The translations under genes and the position numbers were made by a program. This document shows positions 44,013 to 51,945 of a DNA stretch of 64,000 bases, piece by piece. Under the pieces are notes generated by a model. The model was not told where the DNA came from. It did no database searches and saw nothing but the letters and a program-made list of their open reading frames with translations. Position 1 is the stretch's first letter; each line of letters begins with the position of its first letter. The DNA is from Rhizobiales bacterium YIM 77505. Its GTDB lineage: Bacteria > Pseudomonadota > Alphaproteobacteria > Rhizobiales > Beijerinckiaceae. Location: positions 3,953,501 to 4,017,500 of the forward strand of contig JQNH01000001.1 in the NCBI GenBank assembly GCA_000745135.1. Reading direction: 5' to 3'.

Positions 44013-44732
44013 GCCGCCTTCGGCGGCCGGCTTGCCGTCCCAGGTCGTCACCACTCCGCCGGCTCCCTCGATGATCGGGATCAGCGCCACGATGTCGTAG
44101 GGCTTGAGCCCCTCCTCGAGAACGAGGTCGACATGGCCGGCGGCCAGCATGCAGTAGGCATAGCAGTCGCAACCGTAGCGCACGAGGCGCGCCGCCGCTT
44201 CGACCCGCTCGTAGGCCGGCCTCGTCTCGGGGCGGAAGAGCTTCGGGCTCGTGGTCATGAGAGTGGCATCGCCAAGGGAAGCGCAGCGACGCGTCCGCAG
44301 GCTTCGCTGACTGTCGGGGCCCCGCCAGAACGCCGCGCCGCCGTCGCCGAAGAAACGCTCGCCGGTGAAGGGCTGGTGCATGAGCCCGTACACAGGCGCA
44401 TGGCGCCTCAGAAGTCCGATCAGCGTGCCCCAGACCGGGAGCCCCGCCATAAAGGCGCGCGTGCCGTCGATGGGATCGAGGACCCAGACATATTCCGCAT
44501 CCGTCCGTTCCGCTCCGAACTCCTCGCCGAGGATGCCGTGGGTGGGGAAGGTGCGCTTGATGAGCTGCCGCATCGCGGCCTCACCGGCCCTGTCCGCCTC
44601 GGTGACCGGATCGAAGACCCCCCCGCGCGACTTGTCGTCAGCGGCGAGCGTCGAGCGGAAGAACGGCAGAATGGCCTTGCCCGACAAGGTGGCGAGCTCG
44701 TTGACGAAATGCGAGAAGTCGATGGGAGCCAT
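43950..44732 (-). CDS. hisN: Inositol monophosphatase family, probable histidinol-phosphatase HisN
   Basis: The 260-residue protein has metal-site motifs ILGEEFGAE (near 68) and WVLDPIDGTRAFMAGLPVWG (near 85), then GYGCDCYAYCMLA-like sequence and KPYDIVALIPIIEGAGG near 215. The DPIDGTRAF and PVWGTLIG motifs fit HisN-type histidinol-phosphatases, which complete histidine synthesis, but inositol phosphate cannot be excluded. The gene neighbours the suhB/mmgR-type small RNA, as expected from the name of that RNA family. Confidence 0.88.
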   Translation of the reverse strand: MAPIDFSHFVNELATLSGKAILPFFRSTLAADDKSRGGVFDPVTEADRAGEAAMRQLIKRTFPTHGILGEEFGAERTDAEYVWVLDPIDGTRAFMAGLPVWGTLIGLLRRHAPVYGLMHQPFTGERFFGDGGAAFWRGPDSQRSLRTRRCASLGDATLMTTSPKLFRPETRPAYERVEAAARLVRYGCDCYAYCMLAAGHVDLVLEEGLKPYDIVALIPIIEGAGGVVTTWDGKPAAEGGSIVAAGDRRLHAAVLDLLNR

Positions 44733-44889
44733 GAGAGCGCTCAGCTGGGTGGAGGCGCGGGAGCATACCCGGTTGTAGCAGGCCGGGGCGGCAGGTCCAT
44801 GGTCAACCGCCCCTATTCGGTCAGGGATGAGGTTTTCCCTCGCGCGTGCCCTGCTATGCAAAATGGACAAGCCTCCCGCGCCTCCGGCC

Positions 44890-44917
44890 CTTGATTTTGT
44901 GCGGCGCACCGTATAAT
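44890..44917 (+). promoter_or_regulatory. Sigma-70-type promoter of the small RNA
   Basis: CTTGAT and TATAAT (44912-44917) are separated by 16 bases. This is the strongest -35/-10 pair that I see in the window and it lies a few bases upstream of the inferred 5' end of the small RNA. Confidence 0.7.
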
Positions 44918-44922
44918 TGTTG

Positions 44923-45016
44923 CAGTGCGATATCGCAATGGCGTTGCGGTGTCGCTTGCCCTCCTTGGGCGTTTCCTCCCTAGACTTGGGCCGCACGCGA
45001 GTGCGGCCTTTTTTTT
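44923..45016 (+). ncRNA. suhB/mmgR-family trans-encoded small RNA
   Basis: The plus strand between two minus-strand genes carries a promoter, then the words CTCCTTGGGCGTTTCCTCCC and TAGACTTGGGCCGC, and a perfect terminator with eight T residues. The unpaired TTTCCTCCC (44972-44980) resembles an anti-Shine-Dalgarno seed. This matches the suhB RNA motif of alphaproteobacteria, known in Sinorhizobium as mmgR/alpha-r8, an Hfq-dependent regulator that limits polyhydroxybutyrate storage. Its 5' end is set by the promoter and may differ by several bases. Confidence 0.85.
44989..45016 (+). terminator. Rho-independent terminator of the small RNA
   Basis: GGCCGCAC and GTGCGGCC form an eight-base stem with a GCGA tetraloop, followed by eight T residues. 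No plus-strand protein gene lies upstream within 900 bases. Confidence 0.95.
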
Positions 45017-45040
45017 GACGACGCCCCTCTTATGCGCCTC

Positions 45041-45931
45041 TTATTCGGCGGCGATCCGCATCGAGCCGAGATACGGGCCGATCTCGGCGGCCACTTGGGC
45101 AAAGCATGCCTGCAGGTCCGCTCCGAGCATCTCAAAACCGTCGCGCTTGGTGAGGGTCCGCTCGTCCATGTAGAGGGAGCGGTTGATCTCGATCTGCAAG
45201 GCATGCCGTCCGAGCACCGGCTCTCCATAATGCTCGGTGATGAAGCCGCCCGCATAGGGCTTGTTGCGGACGACGATATAGCCGCGCGCCCGCAAGGCGG
45301 CCTCGACGCTGTCGGTCAGGGCCGTCGCGCAACTCGTGCCGTAGCGGTCCCCGAGGACCATGTCCGCCTTGATGCCCTCCTCCCGGCCGAGGCTCGTGGA
45401 GGGCATGGAATGGCAGTCGATCAGAACCGCATGGCCGAACTGGCGGGCGGTGCGCTGGACGAGCTGCCGCAGCGCGCGATGATAGGGCTTGTAGAGCCAC
45501 TCGACCCGGCGCAGGGCCTCCTCGACGGTGAGCCGGCCCCGGTAGATCTCTTGGCCGTCGGCGACGACCCGGGGGACGGTGCCGAGCCCGCCGGCGACGC
45601 GCATGGAGCGCGTGTTGGCGAAGGGAGGCAGACGCCCCTCGAACATGCGCGGATCGAGCTCGTAAGGCTCCCGGTTGACGTCGAGATAGGCGCGCGGAAA
45701 GCGCGCCGCCATCAGCGGCGCGCCGAGCGTCACCACATCGCCGAAGAGAGCGTCCACATAGGCGTCCTCGGAGCGGCGCAAGGCGTGCGCATCGAGCCGG
45801 GAGGCGGTGAGGAACGCGTCCGGATAGATGGCTCCTGCATGGGGAACATTGAAGACGAACGGAATCGCGTGCCGCGCCGGCTCAGCGATCACGAAGGGCG
45901 GATCAAATTCCAGCTCGGGGGTGGGATTCAC
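45041..45931 (-). CDS. N-formylglutamate amidohydrolase family protein
   Basis: A 296-residue zinc-amidohydrolase-like protein. Motifs are FVFNVPHAGAIYPDAFL (His, near 30), RSEDAYVDALFGD, YLDVNREPYELDPRMF, VLIDCHSMPSTS (Asp/His) and LQIEINRSLYMDE. These match HutG/FGase proteins that cleave N-formylglutamate in histidine breakdown; many members have other roles, and no hut genes are nearby. GTG at 45931 gives the usual length; a TTG at 46021 would add 30 residues. Confidence 0.88.
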   Translation of the reverse strand: MNPTPELEFDPPFVIAEPARHAIPFVFNVPHAGAIYPDAFLTASRLDAHALRRSEDAYVDALFGDVVTLGAPLMAARFPRAYLDVNREPYELDPRMFEGRLPPFANTRSMRVAGGLGTVPRVVADGQEIYRGRLTVEEALRRVEWLYKPYHRALRQLVQRTARQFGHAVLIDCHSMPSTSLGREEGIKADMVLGDRYGTSCATALTDSVEAALRARGYIVVRNKPYAGGFITEHYGEPVLGRHALQIEINRSLYMDERTLTKRDGFEMLGADLQACFAQVAAEIGPYLGSMRIAAE

Positions 45932-46087
45932 GAGATCAAGGGGGTGGCGAGGTGCTTGCCGGCCTAGTGTGGCGATGTGGGCCGGCCCTGTCCATGCCCT
46001 GAGCGGCCGTTCCGCCCTCAACCTCCTGTTTACGCTATTCCCGCTTTATGGAATGAAATTTCCCATTCGCTCACCTGGACTCCCGCG

Positions 46088-46444
46088 ATGAAGATCCTTC
46101 TCGCCGAAGACGACAACGACATGCGCCGCTTCCTGGCCAAGGCGCTGCAGAATGCCGGCTACGACGTTGCTTCGTTCGACAACGGACTTGCCGCCTACAA
46201 CCGGCTCCGGGAGGAGCCGTTCGAGCTCCTCCTCACCGACATCGTCATGCCGGAGATGGACGGGATCGAGCTTGCGCGCCGCGCCACCGAGCTCGACCCG
46301 GACATCAAGGTGATGTTCATCACCGGCTTCGCGGCCGTCGCGTTGAACCCCGATTCGAAGGCCCCGAAGGATGCCAAGGTGCTGTCGAAGCCCTTCCACC
46401 TGAAAGACCTCGTCAGCGAGGTCGAGAAGCTGATGGCGGCGTGA
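46088..46444 (+). CDS. cpdR: Single-domain response regulator CpdR
   Basis: The 118-residue receiver domain has acidic residues in LAEDDNDMRRFL, the phospho-acceptor Asp51 in LLTDIVMPEMDG, and Lys in VLSKPFHLKDL. In Caulobacter and rhizobia CpdR delivers proteins to ClpXP and controls cell-cycle proteolysis. FITGFAAVALN, the expected Thr region, is present. No output domain or kinase gene is adjacent; CckA-ChpT is its known phosphodonor. Confidence 0.95.
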   Translation: MKILLAEDDNDMRRFLAKALQNAGYDVASFDNGLAAYNRLREEPFELLLTDIVMPEMDGIELARRATELDPDIKVMFITGFAAVALNPDSKAPKDAKVLSKPFHLKDLVSEVEKLMAA

Positions 46445-46520
46445 CCGCGCCGCCTTGCGTCGCGACAGCCGAGCCGCTATACCGCCCGCTCATGCGTGAA
46501 GGGGCCGGCAGCCTTTTCAC

Positions 46521-46595
46521 GGGCGCGTAGCTCAGCGGGAGAGCACTACGTTGACATCGTAGGGGTCGCTGGTTCGATCCCAGCCGCGCCCACCA
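46521..46595 (+). tRNA. tRNA-Val (anticodon GAC)
   Basis: A full cloverleaf is visible: acceptor GGGCGCG with CGCGCCC, D-arm GCTC/GAGC, anticodon stem CTACG/CGTAG around TTGACAT, T-arm GCTGG/CCAGC with TTCGATC. Discriminator A and an encoded CCA end follow. Confidence 0.97.
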
Positions 46596-46760
46596 TCTTC
46601 CAAGCCCCGGCGATCCGCCGCCGCGGCCCGCCTGCCCCGACGAGCCTCTCCCCGCCACGAGAGTTGCCGAGGGGCAACACTTGCCCACATGCTGCGAATC
46701 TCGTGCAACGGAGCATCGGGTGGCGGCGTCCAGGGTCGTGCCCATCCCGGGGAGGAGATC

Positions 46761-47345
46761 ATGGGGCGTTCCCGCACGCTTGCAGCGACGCTGGCTCTCG
46801 CCGTGGGGCTCGCCGTCCTCGGCGAGGCCGAGGCTCGCCCCCGCACCTCACCGCCGGACCCGATTGCGAGCTTCTTCGGGCGCCTGTTCGGCGCGGGCGG
46901 TTTCGCGAGCGCCCGCCAGGTGGTCCCGTTCCGCGCAGGCTACAAGCCCGGCACCGTCGTGATCTCCACGTCGCAGCGGCGGCTCTACTATGTCCTGGGC
47001 GGCGGCCAAGCGATCGCCTATGGAGTCGGCGTCGGCCGTCCGGGCTTCACCTGGAGCGGCACCAAGACCGTCACCATGAAACGGGAATGGCCGGACTGGC
47101 GCCCGCCGGCACAGATGCTGCGCCGCCGCCCGGACCTGCCGCGCTACATGCCGGGAGGGCTCGGCAATCCGCTTGGCGCTCGCGCCCTGTATCTTGGCGG
47201 CAGCCTCTACCGCATCCACGGTTCGAACGAGCCCGAGACGATCGGCTATGCCGTCTCCTCCGGCTGCATCCGCATGACCAACGCCGACGTCATCGATCTC
47301 TATAACCGCGTCCATGTCGGCACGAAGGTCATCGTGCAACCTTAA
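46761..47345 (+). CDS. L,D-transpeptidase (YkuD/ErfK family)
   Basis: The 194-residue protein has a signal peptide (LAATLALAVGLAVLGEAEA). The YkuD domain (about 60-190) has VISTSQRRLYYVLGG at its start and the catalytic motif IHGSNEPETIG with SSGCIRMTNADVIDLYNRV, where Cys is the nucleophile. It forms 3-3 cross-links in peptidoglycan or attaches proteins to it. GGAGGAGATC directly precedes the ATG. Confidence 0.94.
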   Translation: MGRSRTLAATLALAVGLAVLGEAEARPRTSPPDPIASFFGRLFGAGGFASARQVVPFRAGYKPGTVVISTSQRRLYYVLGGGQAIAYGVGVGRPGFTWSGTKTVTMKREWPDWRPPAQMLRRRPDLPRYMPGGLGNPLGARALYLGGSLYRIHGSNEPETIGYAVSSGCIRMTNADVIDLYNRVHVGTKVIVQP

Positions 47346-47373
47346 GACGCGCGAACGCCTCGTCCTTTCCCTC

Positions 47374-47460
47374 TCAAGGCAGGAAGGACCACCACGTGGC
47401 CGCCACATAGGCGATCATGGAAAGGCATAGGAGCGCCTGCATGGCCTGCGCGTAGGTCAT
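47374..47460 (-). CDS. 28-residue single-helix membrane peptide
   Basis: A short frame with an ideal GGAGG five bases before its ATG encodes MTYAQAMQALLCLSMIAYVA followed by ATWWSFLP. The central 18 residues are hydrophobic and the end is aromatic, so it would cross the membrane once. It lies alone in the 270-bp gap between the transpeptidase and amidase genes. Homology is not known to me; the evidence is the ribosome-binding site and composition. Confidence 0.5.
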   Translation of the reverse strand: MTYAQAMQALLCLSMIAYVAATWWSFLP

Positions 47461-47616
47461 CTCAGCCTCCATCCCAGGCGAGGCAACGTCCAGCCGTCAC
47501 GAAAGTTTCGCGGCGCGGCCGCCCTGGATCGGCGCTCGGTTGCCGTCCGTCGGGTTTCGGAGCAGGCTTCAGGCTCATACAGTCCAGCCCCCGACCTCGA
47601 TTCCTTGGGAGAGAAG

Positions 47617-49053
47617 ATGATGGGCGCACCTCCGGCGCAGCCGGGCACCGCCGACGCCCCGGACAGGACCGATCTGGCAGATCTCAGCGCCGTCGCGCTC
47701 CTTGAAGCCTATGCGGTGCGGCGCCTCTCCCCGGTCGAAGTGATGGAGGCGGTCCTTTCCCGGGTCGAGGCGTGGGAGCCCCAGCTCCACGCCCTTTACG
47801 CGCTCGATCCCGAAACCGCCCTTGCCGCGGCCAGGCAGTCGGAGCGCCGCTGGCTCAAGGGCGAGGCCCTTGCGCTCGACGGGGTGCCAGTCACCGTCAA
47901 GGACAACATCGCCACCAAGGGCACGCCCATTCCCTTAGGCACGGCGGCACGCCCCCTGGAGCCTGCCCCCGAGGATGCGCCGCCTGCGGCGCGCCTGAGG
48001 GAGGCAGGAGCGATCATCTTCGCCAAGACGACCATGCCCGATTACGGGATGCTGTCCTCCGGGCTGTCGAGCTTCCATCCGCTGACGCGCAACCCCTGGG
48101 ACCTCTCCAAGAACCCTGGGGGAAGCTCGGCCGGCGCCGGTGCGGCGGCCGCCGCCGGCTATGGGCCCCTGCATCTTGGAACCGACATCGGCGGATCGAT
48201 CCGCCTTCCGGCAGGCTGGTGCGGCGTGTTCGGGCTCAAGCCCAGTCTCGGCCGCGTGCCGATCGACCCTCCCTATTACGGGCGGGTGGCGGGGCCGATG
48301 ACCCGCAGCGTCACCGACGCGGCCCTCATGATGCGGGAGCTGGCGCGTCCGGACGAGCGCGATACCATGAGCCTGCCGCCCCAGGACATCCCCTGGCTCG
48401 AGCTTGACCTCGACCGGGCCTTGCGGGAGCTGCGCATCGGTCTTCTCCTCGATGTGGGCGTTGGCATGCGGGTCGAGCCGGAGGTCGAGGCGGCCATCGA
48501 CCGGGCCGCCCAGCGTTTCGCGCGGGAGGGCGCGCTAGTCGAGCCGGTGGCGCCCTTCCTCACCCGCGAGATGCTCGAGGGGCTCGACCGCTTCTGGCGC
48601 CAGCGCGCCTTGGCCGACATCGAAGCCCTGCCGCCCGAGCGGCGCGACCGCGTCCTGCCGTATATCCGCGAATGGGCGGAGGGCGCCCGCGCCCTGACCG
48701 GCGCTCAGGTGTATCACGGCATGAGCCAGATGCTGGAGATCCGCAACGCGGCCGTCGCGGCCTGCCGCCCCTTCGATTTCGTGCTCTCGCCGGTCGCGCC
48801 AGTGCCGGCCTTCGAGGCTGAGCTCGCCTCGCCCCTGCACGATCCCGCGCAGCCCTTCGAGCACATCGCCTTCACGGTGCCATTCAACATGTCGGAGCAG
48901 CCGGCGGCTTCGGTCAATTGCGGCTACACAAGCAGCGGCTTGCCCATCGGGCTGCAGATCGTCGGCCGCCGCTTCGACGATCTCGGCGTCCTGCGCATGG
49001 CGCGGGCCTTCGAAGAGTTGCGCGGGGAGCAGCGTCCCTGGCCTCGCCTTTGA
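47617..49053 (+). CDS. Amidase (amidase-signature family)
   Basis: The 478-residue enzyme has the catalytic Lys in GVPVTVKDNIATKG (near 95), the cis-Ser and nucleophile Ser in NPGGSSAGAGAAAAAGYG and GTDIGGSIRLPAGWCG. These are the Ser-cisSer-Lys triad of the amidase-signature family. GatA is unlikely because gatB/gatC are absent; the substrate is some amide or short peptide. GGGAGAG precedes paired ATGs at 47617 and 47620. Confidence 0.92.
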   Translation: MMGAPPAQPGTADAPDRTDLADLSAVALLEAYAVRRLSPVEVMEAVLSRVEAWEPQLHALYALDPETALAAARQSERRWLKGEALALDGVPVTVKDNIATKGTPIPLGTAARPLEPAPEDAPPAARLREAGAIIFAKTTMPDYGMLSSGLSSFHPLTRNPWDLSKNPGGSSAGAGAAAAAGYGPLHLGTDIGGSIRLPAGWCGVFGLKPSLGRVPIDPPYYGRVAGPMTRSVTDAALMMRELARPDERDTMSLPPQDIPWLELDLDRALRELRIGLLLDVGVGMRVEPEVEAAIDRAAQRFAREGALVEPVAPFLTREMLEGLDRFWRQRALADIEALPPERRDRVLPYIREWAEGARALTGAQVYHGMSQMLEIRNAAVAACRPFDFVLSPVAPVPAFEAELASPLHDPAQPFEHIAFTVPFNMSEQPAASVNCGYTSSGLPIGLQIVGRRFDDLGVLRMARAFEELRGEQRPWPRL

Positions 49054-49096
49054 CTGCGCCGTTGTTCCGGCCCGCTCAGGTCGTCCTTCGCCGAGA

Positions 49097-49438
49097 TCAG
49101 GCCGGCGGCGGGCAGAACGCCCTTTGCAGGGCCTCCACCACCTCGCGGACTTCCGGGCGCGCGAGGGAGTAATAGACGTTCTTGCCGTCGCGCCGGGTCT
49201 CGACCAGGTTGTCCGCCCGCAGCCGCCCGAGCTGCTGCGAGACGGCCGGCTGACGCAGACCGAGGATTTGCTCCAGCTCCGTGACGGATTTCTCGCCCTC
49301 GACGAGAAGACAAAGGATCACCAGCCGTGCTTCGTGAGAGAGGGCCTTGAGGAAGGCGCTCGCCTCGCGGGCATGCGCGAGCATCGTATCGACGTCGATC
49401 TCAGCCGGGCGGGCGGGCTGCCGGGCGCTTGCGCTCAC
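49097..49438 (-). CDS. soxR: ArsR-family repressor of the sox cluster (SoxR/BigR/SqrR type)
   Basis: The 113-residue winged-helix protein has FLKALSHEARLVILCLLVEG and SVTELEQILGLRQPAVSQQL as the DNA-binding region. Cysteines in VILCLL (about 40) and RAFCPPP near the end match the persulfide-sensing Cys pair of BigR, SqrR and SoxR. Such repressors release DNA when reactive sulfur joins the two Cys residues. It is the last gene of a minus-strand run beside soxS and faces the rest of the sox genes. GTG at 49438 has GGAGG six bases upstream. Confidence 0.88.
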   Translation of the reverse strand: MSASARQPARPAEIDVDTMLAHAREASAFLKALSHEARLVILCLLVEGEKSVTELEQILGLRQPAVSQQLGRLRADNLVETRRDGKNVYYSLARPEVREVVEALQRAFCPPPA

Positions 49439-49488
49439 TGCGACCCTCCGCCACACGGCCTGCGGACGATCATGACCGTCTCCTCATC

Positions 49489-49854
49489 TCACGACTGCGG
49501 GGGCAAGCGCTGGGCCAGACGCTCGAGCAGGCCCCAGAAGAAATCGGCGCCCGGGTAGCCTTCGATCCGGCCCATCTCGCGCCCGCCATCCACGAGGATG
49601 AAGGTCGGCGTGTAACGGACGGGCCGCTCGAGGGCCGCGCCTGTCGCGCCCTCTTGGCCAAGCTCGACCTCGCGCAGCGGGATGCGCCGTCCAAGCTCGC
49701 TCTTGGCATAGGCTGGGCCGACAGCCTCGTCCCACGCCTGGCACCAGGGGCAGCCGGCCCGCCGGACCATGAGGAGTTCGGCGGCAGGGGCCGGCGCCCC
49801 CAGCGCGGCTGAGGCCAGCGCTCCGATCAGCAGGGCTCGTCGCGGAATGGTCAA
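49489..49854 (-). CDS. soxS: Periplasmic thioredoxin SoxS
   Basis: The 121-residue protein has a signal sequence (RRALLIGALASAALGAPAPA) and a thioredoxin fold with CPWCQAWDEAVGPAYA (CxxC) and cis-Pro in VRYTPTFILVDGG. This is SoxS, which in Paracoccus keeps SoxY and other sox proteins reduced in the periplasm. I chose TTG at 49854, with GGAAGG eight bases upstream. The ATG at 49929 would overlap the divergent soxW ATG and adds residues without a signal pattern. Confidence 0.85.
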   Translation of the reverse strand: MTIPRRALLIGALASAALGAPAPAAELLMVRRAGCPWCQAWDEAVGPAYAKSELGRRIPLREVELGQEGATGAALERPVRYTPTFILVDGGREMGRIEGYPGADFFWGLLERLAQRLPPQS

Positions 49855-49902
49855 AGGGTCGGCCTTCCAGGCGTTCGCTCCACGGCTTAATATAGCAAGC
49901 AC

Positions 49903-49911
49903 TGAATATGT
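49903..49911. promoter_or_regulatory. TGAATATGT motif in the soxS-soxW spacer
   Basis: The same nine bases recur in the soxA-soxY divergent spacer (52874-52882). Both copies lie in promoter regions of the sox genes. A SoxR operator or a shared -10-like element would explain them. Confidence 0.35.
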
Positions 49912-49927
49912 CGGCAGAGGTGCGGTC

Positions 49928-50491
49928 ATGCCGAGCCGTCGCGAGGCTCTTCTGGGAGGGGCCGCCGTCGCCTTCTTGGGGCAGGGGGTGCGCGCTCAAG
50001 CCCTGCTGGGCGATGACGGCCTCTATCGGCAACCGTGGTTCCTGGAGAGCTTCCTCGAACTCGCTTCTGACCTCCAAGAGGCGGCGGCGCAGGGCAAGCG
50101 CTTCGCGATCCTCTGGGAGCTCAAGGGCTGCCCGGCCTGCAAGCGGACCCACCTCGTCAACTTTTCCGATCCGGCGATCGTGGCCTTCGTGCGCGAGCGC
50201 TTCGAGATCTTGCAGCTCAACATCATCGGCGCCCGCGAGGTGACCGATTTCGACGGCGAGACGCTGCCCGAGAAGCGCCTCGCGGAAAAATATGGCGTGC
50301 GCGGCACGCCGACCTTCCAGTTCTTTCCCGAGAGCGCGGCGCCGCTCAAGGGCAGAGCGCCGCAAGAGCGGGAAGTGGCGCGGGCCGAGGGCTATCTCGA
50401 GCCCGCTGCGTTCAAGCGCCTCTTCGCCTATGTCGCCGAACGCGCCTACGAGCGCGAGGGGCTCGACGCGTTCCTCAAGACGCAGGGCTGA
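49928..50491 (+). CDS. soxW: Thioredoxin-like SoxW
   Basis: The 187-residue protein has a twin-arginine-like start (SRREALLGGAAVAFLG) and a thioredoxin fold with WELKGCPACKRTHLVNF (CxxC) and cis-Pro in GVRGTPTFQFFPE. SoxW is a periplasmic thioredoxin encoded with soxV in classical sox clusters; soxV (a CcdA-like membrane reductase) is absent here. AGAGG precedes the ATG at 49928. The gene is convergent with the PheC-like gene. Confidence 0.85.
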   Translation: MPSRREALLGGAAVAFLGQGVRAQALLGDDGLYRQPWFLESFLELASDLQEAAAQGKRFAILWELKGCPACKRTHLVNFSDPAIVAFVRERFEILQLNIIGAREVTDFDGETLPEKRLAEKYGVRGTPTFQFFPESAAPLKGRAPQEREVARAEGYLEPAAFKRLFAYVAERAYEREGLDAFLKTQG

Positions 50492-50500
50492 GCGCGCCCC

Positions 50501-51286
50501 TCACTTCACGTGCTGGTCGTAGATGCGCTGGAACTCGCCGCTCGCCTTGGCGAGATGCAGCCACTGGTCGACGAACGCCTTGAAGACGACGTCGCCCTTG
50601 GGCAGCAGATAGCCCATCTCTCCATACTGCAGCGGCTGGTCCGGATTGATGGCGCACAGCCCGGGCCGCAGCTTCTCCTGCACCTTGGTCTCGATTGACT
50701 CGGCGACCATGAGGTCGGCCTTGCCCTGGAGGATCTGGTCGAAGATCGTGACGTTGTCGGGATAGACTTCGATCTTCGCCTGCTTGAGGTTGCCCCGCAC
50801 GAAGCGCTCGTTGGTGCCGCCCGGATTCACGATGACCGTGACCTCCGGCTTGTCGATGTCGGCGAGCGTCTGGAATTTCGCCTTGTCGGCGCAGCGGGCG
50901 ATAGGAGCCTTGCCGTTGACGAGATAGGGGGCTGAGAAGAAGGCCCGCTTCTGACGCTCGAGCGTCACGGAGATGCCGCCCATGGCGATGTCGCACTTGC
51001 CGCTCGTGAAGTCGGTCATGAGGTCCGACCATTTCGTCTTCACGAACTTCGCCTCGACCCCGATGGCCTTGGCGAGTGAGCGGGCAAGATCGATGTCGAT
51101 GCCCTCATAGGTGTCGTTCGCCGCCTGGTGGAAGGTGAAGGGCTTGTAGTCGCCCGTCGTGCACACGAGGAGCGCGCTGCGCTGCTGGATGGCGTCGAGC
51201 TGGCTTGGGCCCGCGGTCTGGGCGAGGCCGGCGGAGGCGCTCGCGCAGAAAAGGACGACGGCTGCGGATCGGGCAAGAAAGCTCAT
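50501..51286 (-). CDS. PheC-like periplasmic protein (cyclohexadienyl dehydratase / SBP fold)
   Basis: The 261-residue protein has a signal peptide ending ASAGLAQ and a type-II binding-protein fold. LLVCTTGDYKPFTFHQA, GKCDIAMGGISVTLERQKRA, VIVNPGGTNERFVRGNLKQA and YPDNVTIFDQILQGKADLM match periplasmic cyclohexadienyl dehydratase (PheC) of Pseudomonas, which makes phenylpyruvate from prephenate and arogenate. The Glu in VAESIETKVQ is at the position of PheC's catalytic residue. It follows soxX by 36 bp on the same strand, so it is probably co-expressed with sox genes. A plain ligand-binding role is the alternative. Confidence 0.82.
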   Translation of the reverse strand: MSFLARSAAVVLFCASASAGLAQTAGPSQLDAIQQRSALLVCTTGDYKPFTFHQAANDTYEGIDIDLARSLAKAIGVEAKFVKTKWSDLMTDFTSGKCDIAMGGISVTLERQKRAFFSAPYLVNGKAPIARCADKAKFQTLADIDKPEVTVIVNPGGTNERFVRGNLKQAKIEVYPDNVTIFDQILQGKADLMVAESIETKVQEKLRPGLCAINPDQPLQYGEMGYLLPKGDVVFKAFVDQWLHLAKASGEFQRIYDQHVK

Positions 51287-51322
51287 CTTCGGGTCCTTGA
51301 GGCAGGCGGGGTGGCGCGCTCG

Positions 51323-51934
51323 TCAGTTGTTGACGGGCGAGTCCTTGTCCATGAGCAGGGCCACGAGGTCCTTGACCTGCTCGATGGTGAGAATCTTGTT
51401 CGAGCCGAAGCGCGGCATGAGCGAGCAGGGCAGGGTCGCGTGGGGGTTGGCGATCTTCTCGTAGGCCGCCTTTACCGCCTCGGGGCTGAACTCCTTGATC
51501 CTGCCGTAGCCCAAGAGGCTCGGGCCGATGGTGCCGTAGCTCAGCTCCTGCTTCGTGAGCTGGTGGCAGGCATAGCAGTTGCCGCCGTTCGGGTTGCGGG
51601 GCGGATAGTCGGTGAAGCGCATCCCATAGCCCGACTGGGCGAGCCGCTCGCCCCTTCTCCAGTCGCCCATGAACTGCCCGTCGGCGGGATACTCGATCTT
51701 CGCCCTCTCGCGCGCCTGGATCGCCTCCGCGAGGGCCGGCGGTGGGGCGTTGTCGTGGGCCGAGCACGCCTTCATGGTCTCGTCGGGATGAAGGCGCGCC
51801 TGCCACTCCGGCGCCGGGTTCGGGAAGGCGGCCTTGACGGCGGCCTCCACCTTCTCCGCGGGCACCGCCGGCTTGTCCTGCGCGGTGGCGGGGGCGGCGA
51901 CGAGGGCGAAGGCAAGAGCGGCGATGGCGCGCAT
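51323..51934 (-). CDS. soxX: Sulfur-oxidation cytochrome c SoxX
   Basis: The 203-residue protein has a signal peptide (ALAFALVAAPATAQ) and one heme site, GGNCYACHQLTKQE, with axial Met in SLMPRFGSNKIL near 180. SoxX and SoxA form the heterodimer that joins thiosulfate to the SoxY carrier cysteine with loss of two electrons. A long N-terminal extension before the heme carries DETMKACSAHDN. It follows soxA by 11 bp. Confidence 0.93.
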   Translation of the reverse strand: MRAIAALAFALVAAPATAQDKPAVPAEKVEAAVKAAFPNPAPEWQARLHPDETMKACSAHDNAPPPALAEAIQARERAKIEYPADGQFMGDWRRGERLAQSGYGMRFTDYPPRNPNGGNCYACHQLTKQELSYGTIGPSLLGYGRIKEFSPEAVKAAYEKIANPHATLPCSLMPRFGSNKILTIEQVKDLVALLMDKDSPVNN

Positions 51935-51945
51935 GGTCTTGTTCC

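Noticed and set aside
49854..49929. Longer SoxS starting at the ATG at 49929
   Set aside because: It would overlap the soxW start codon head to head, removes the promoter spacer and adds residues with no signal-peptide pattern.
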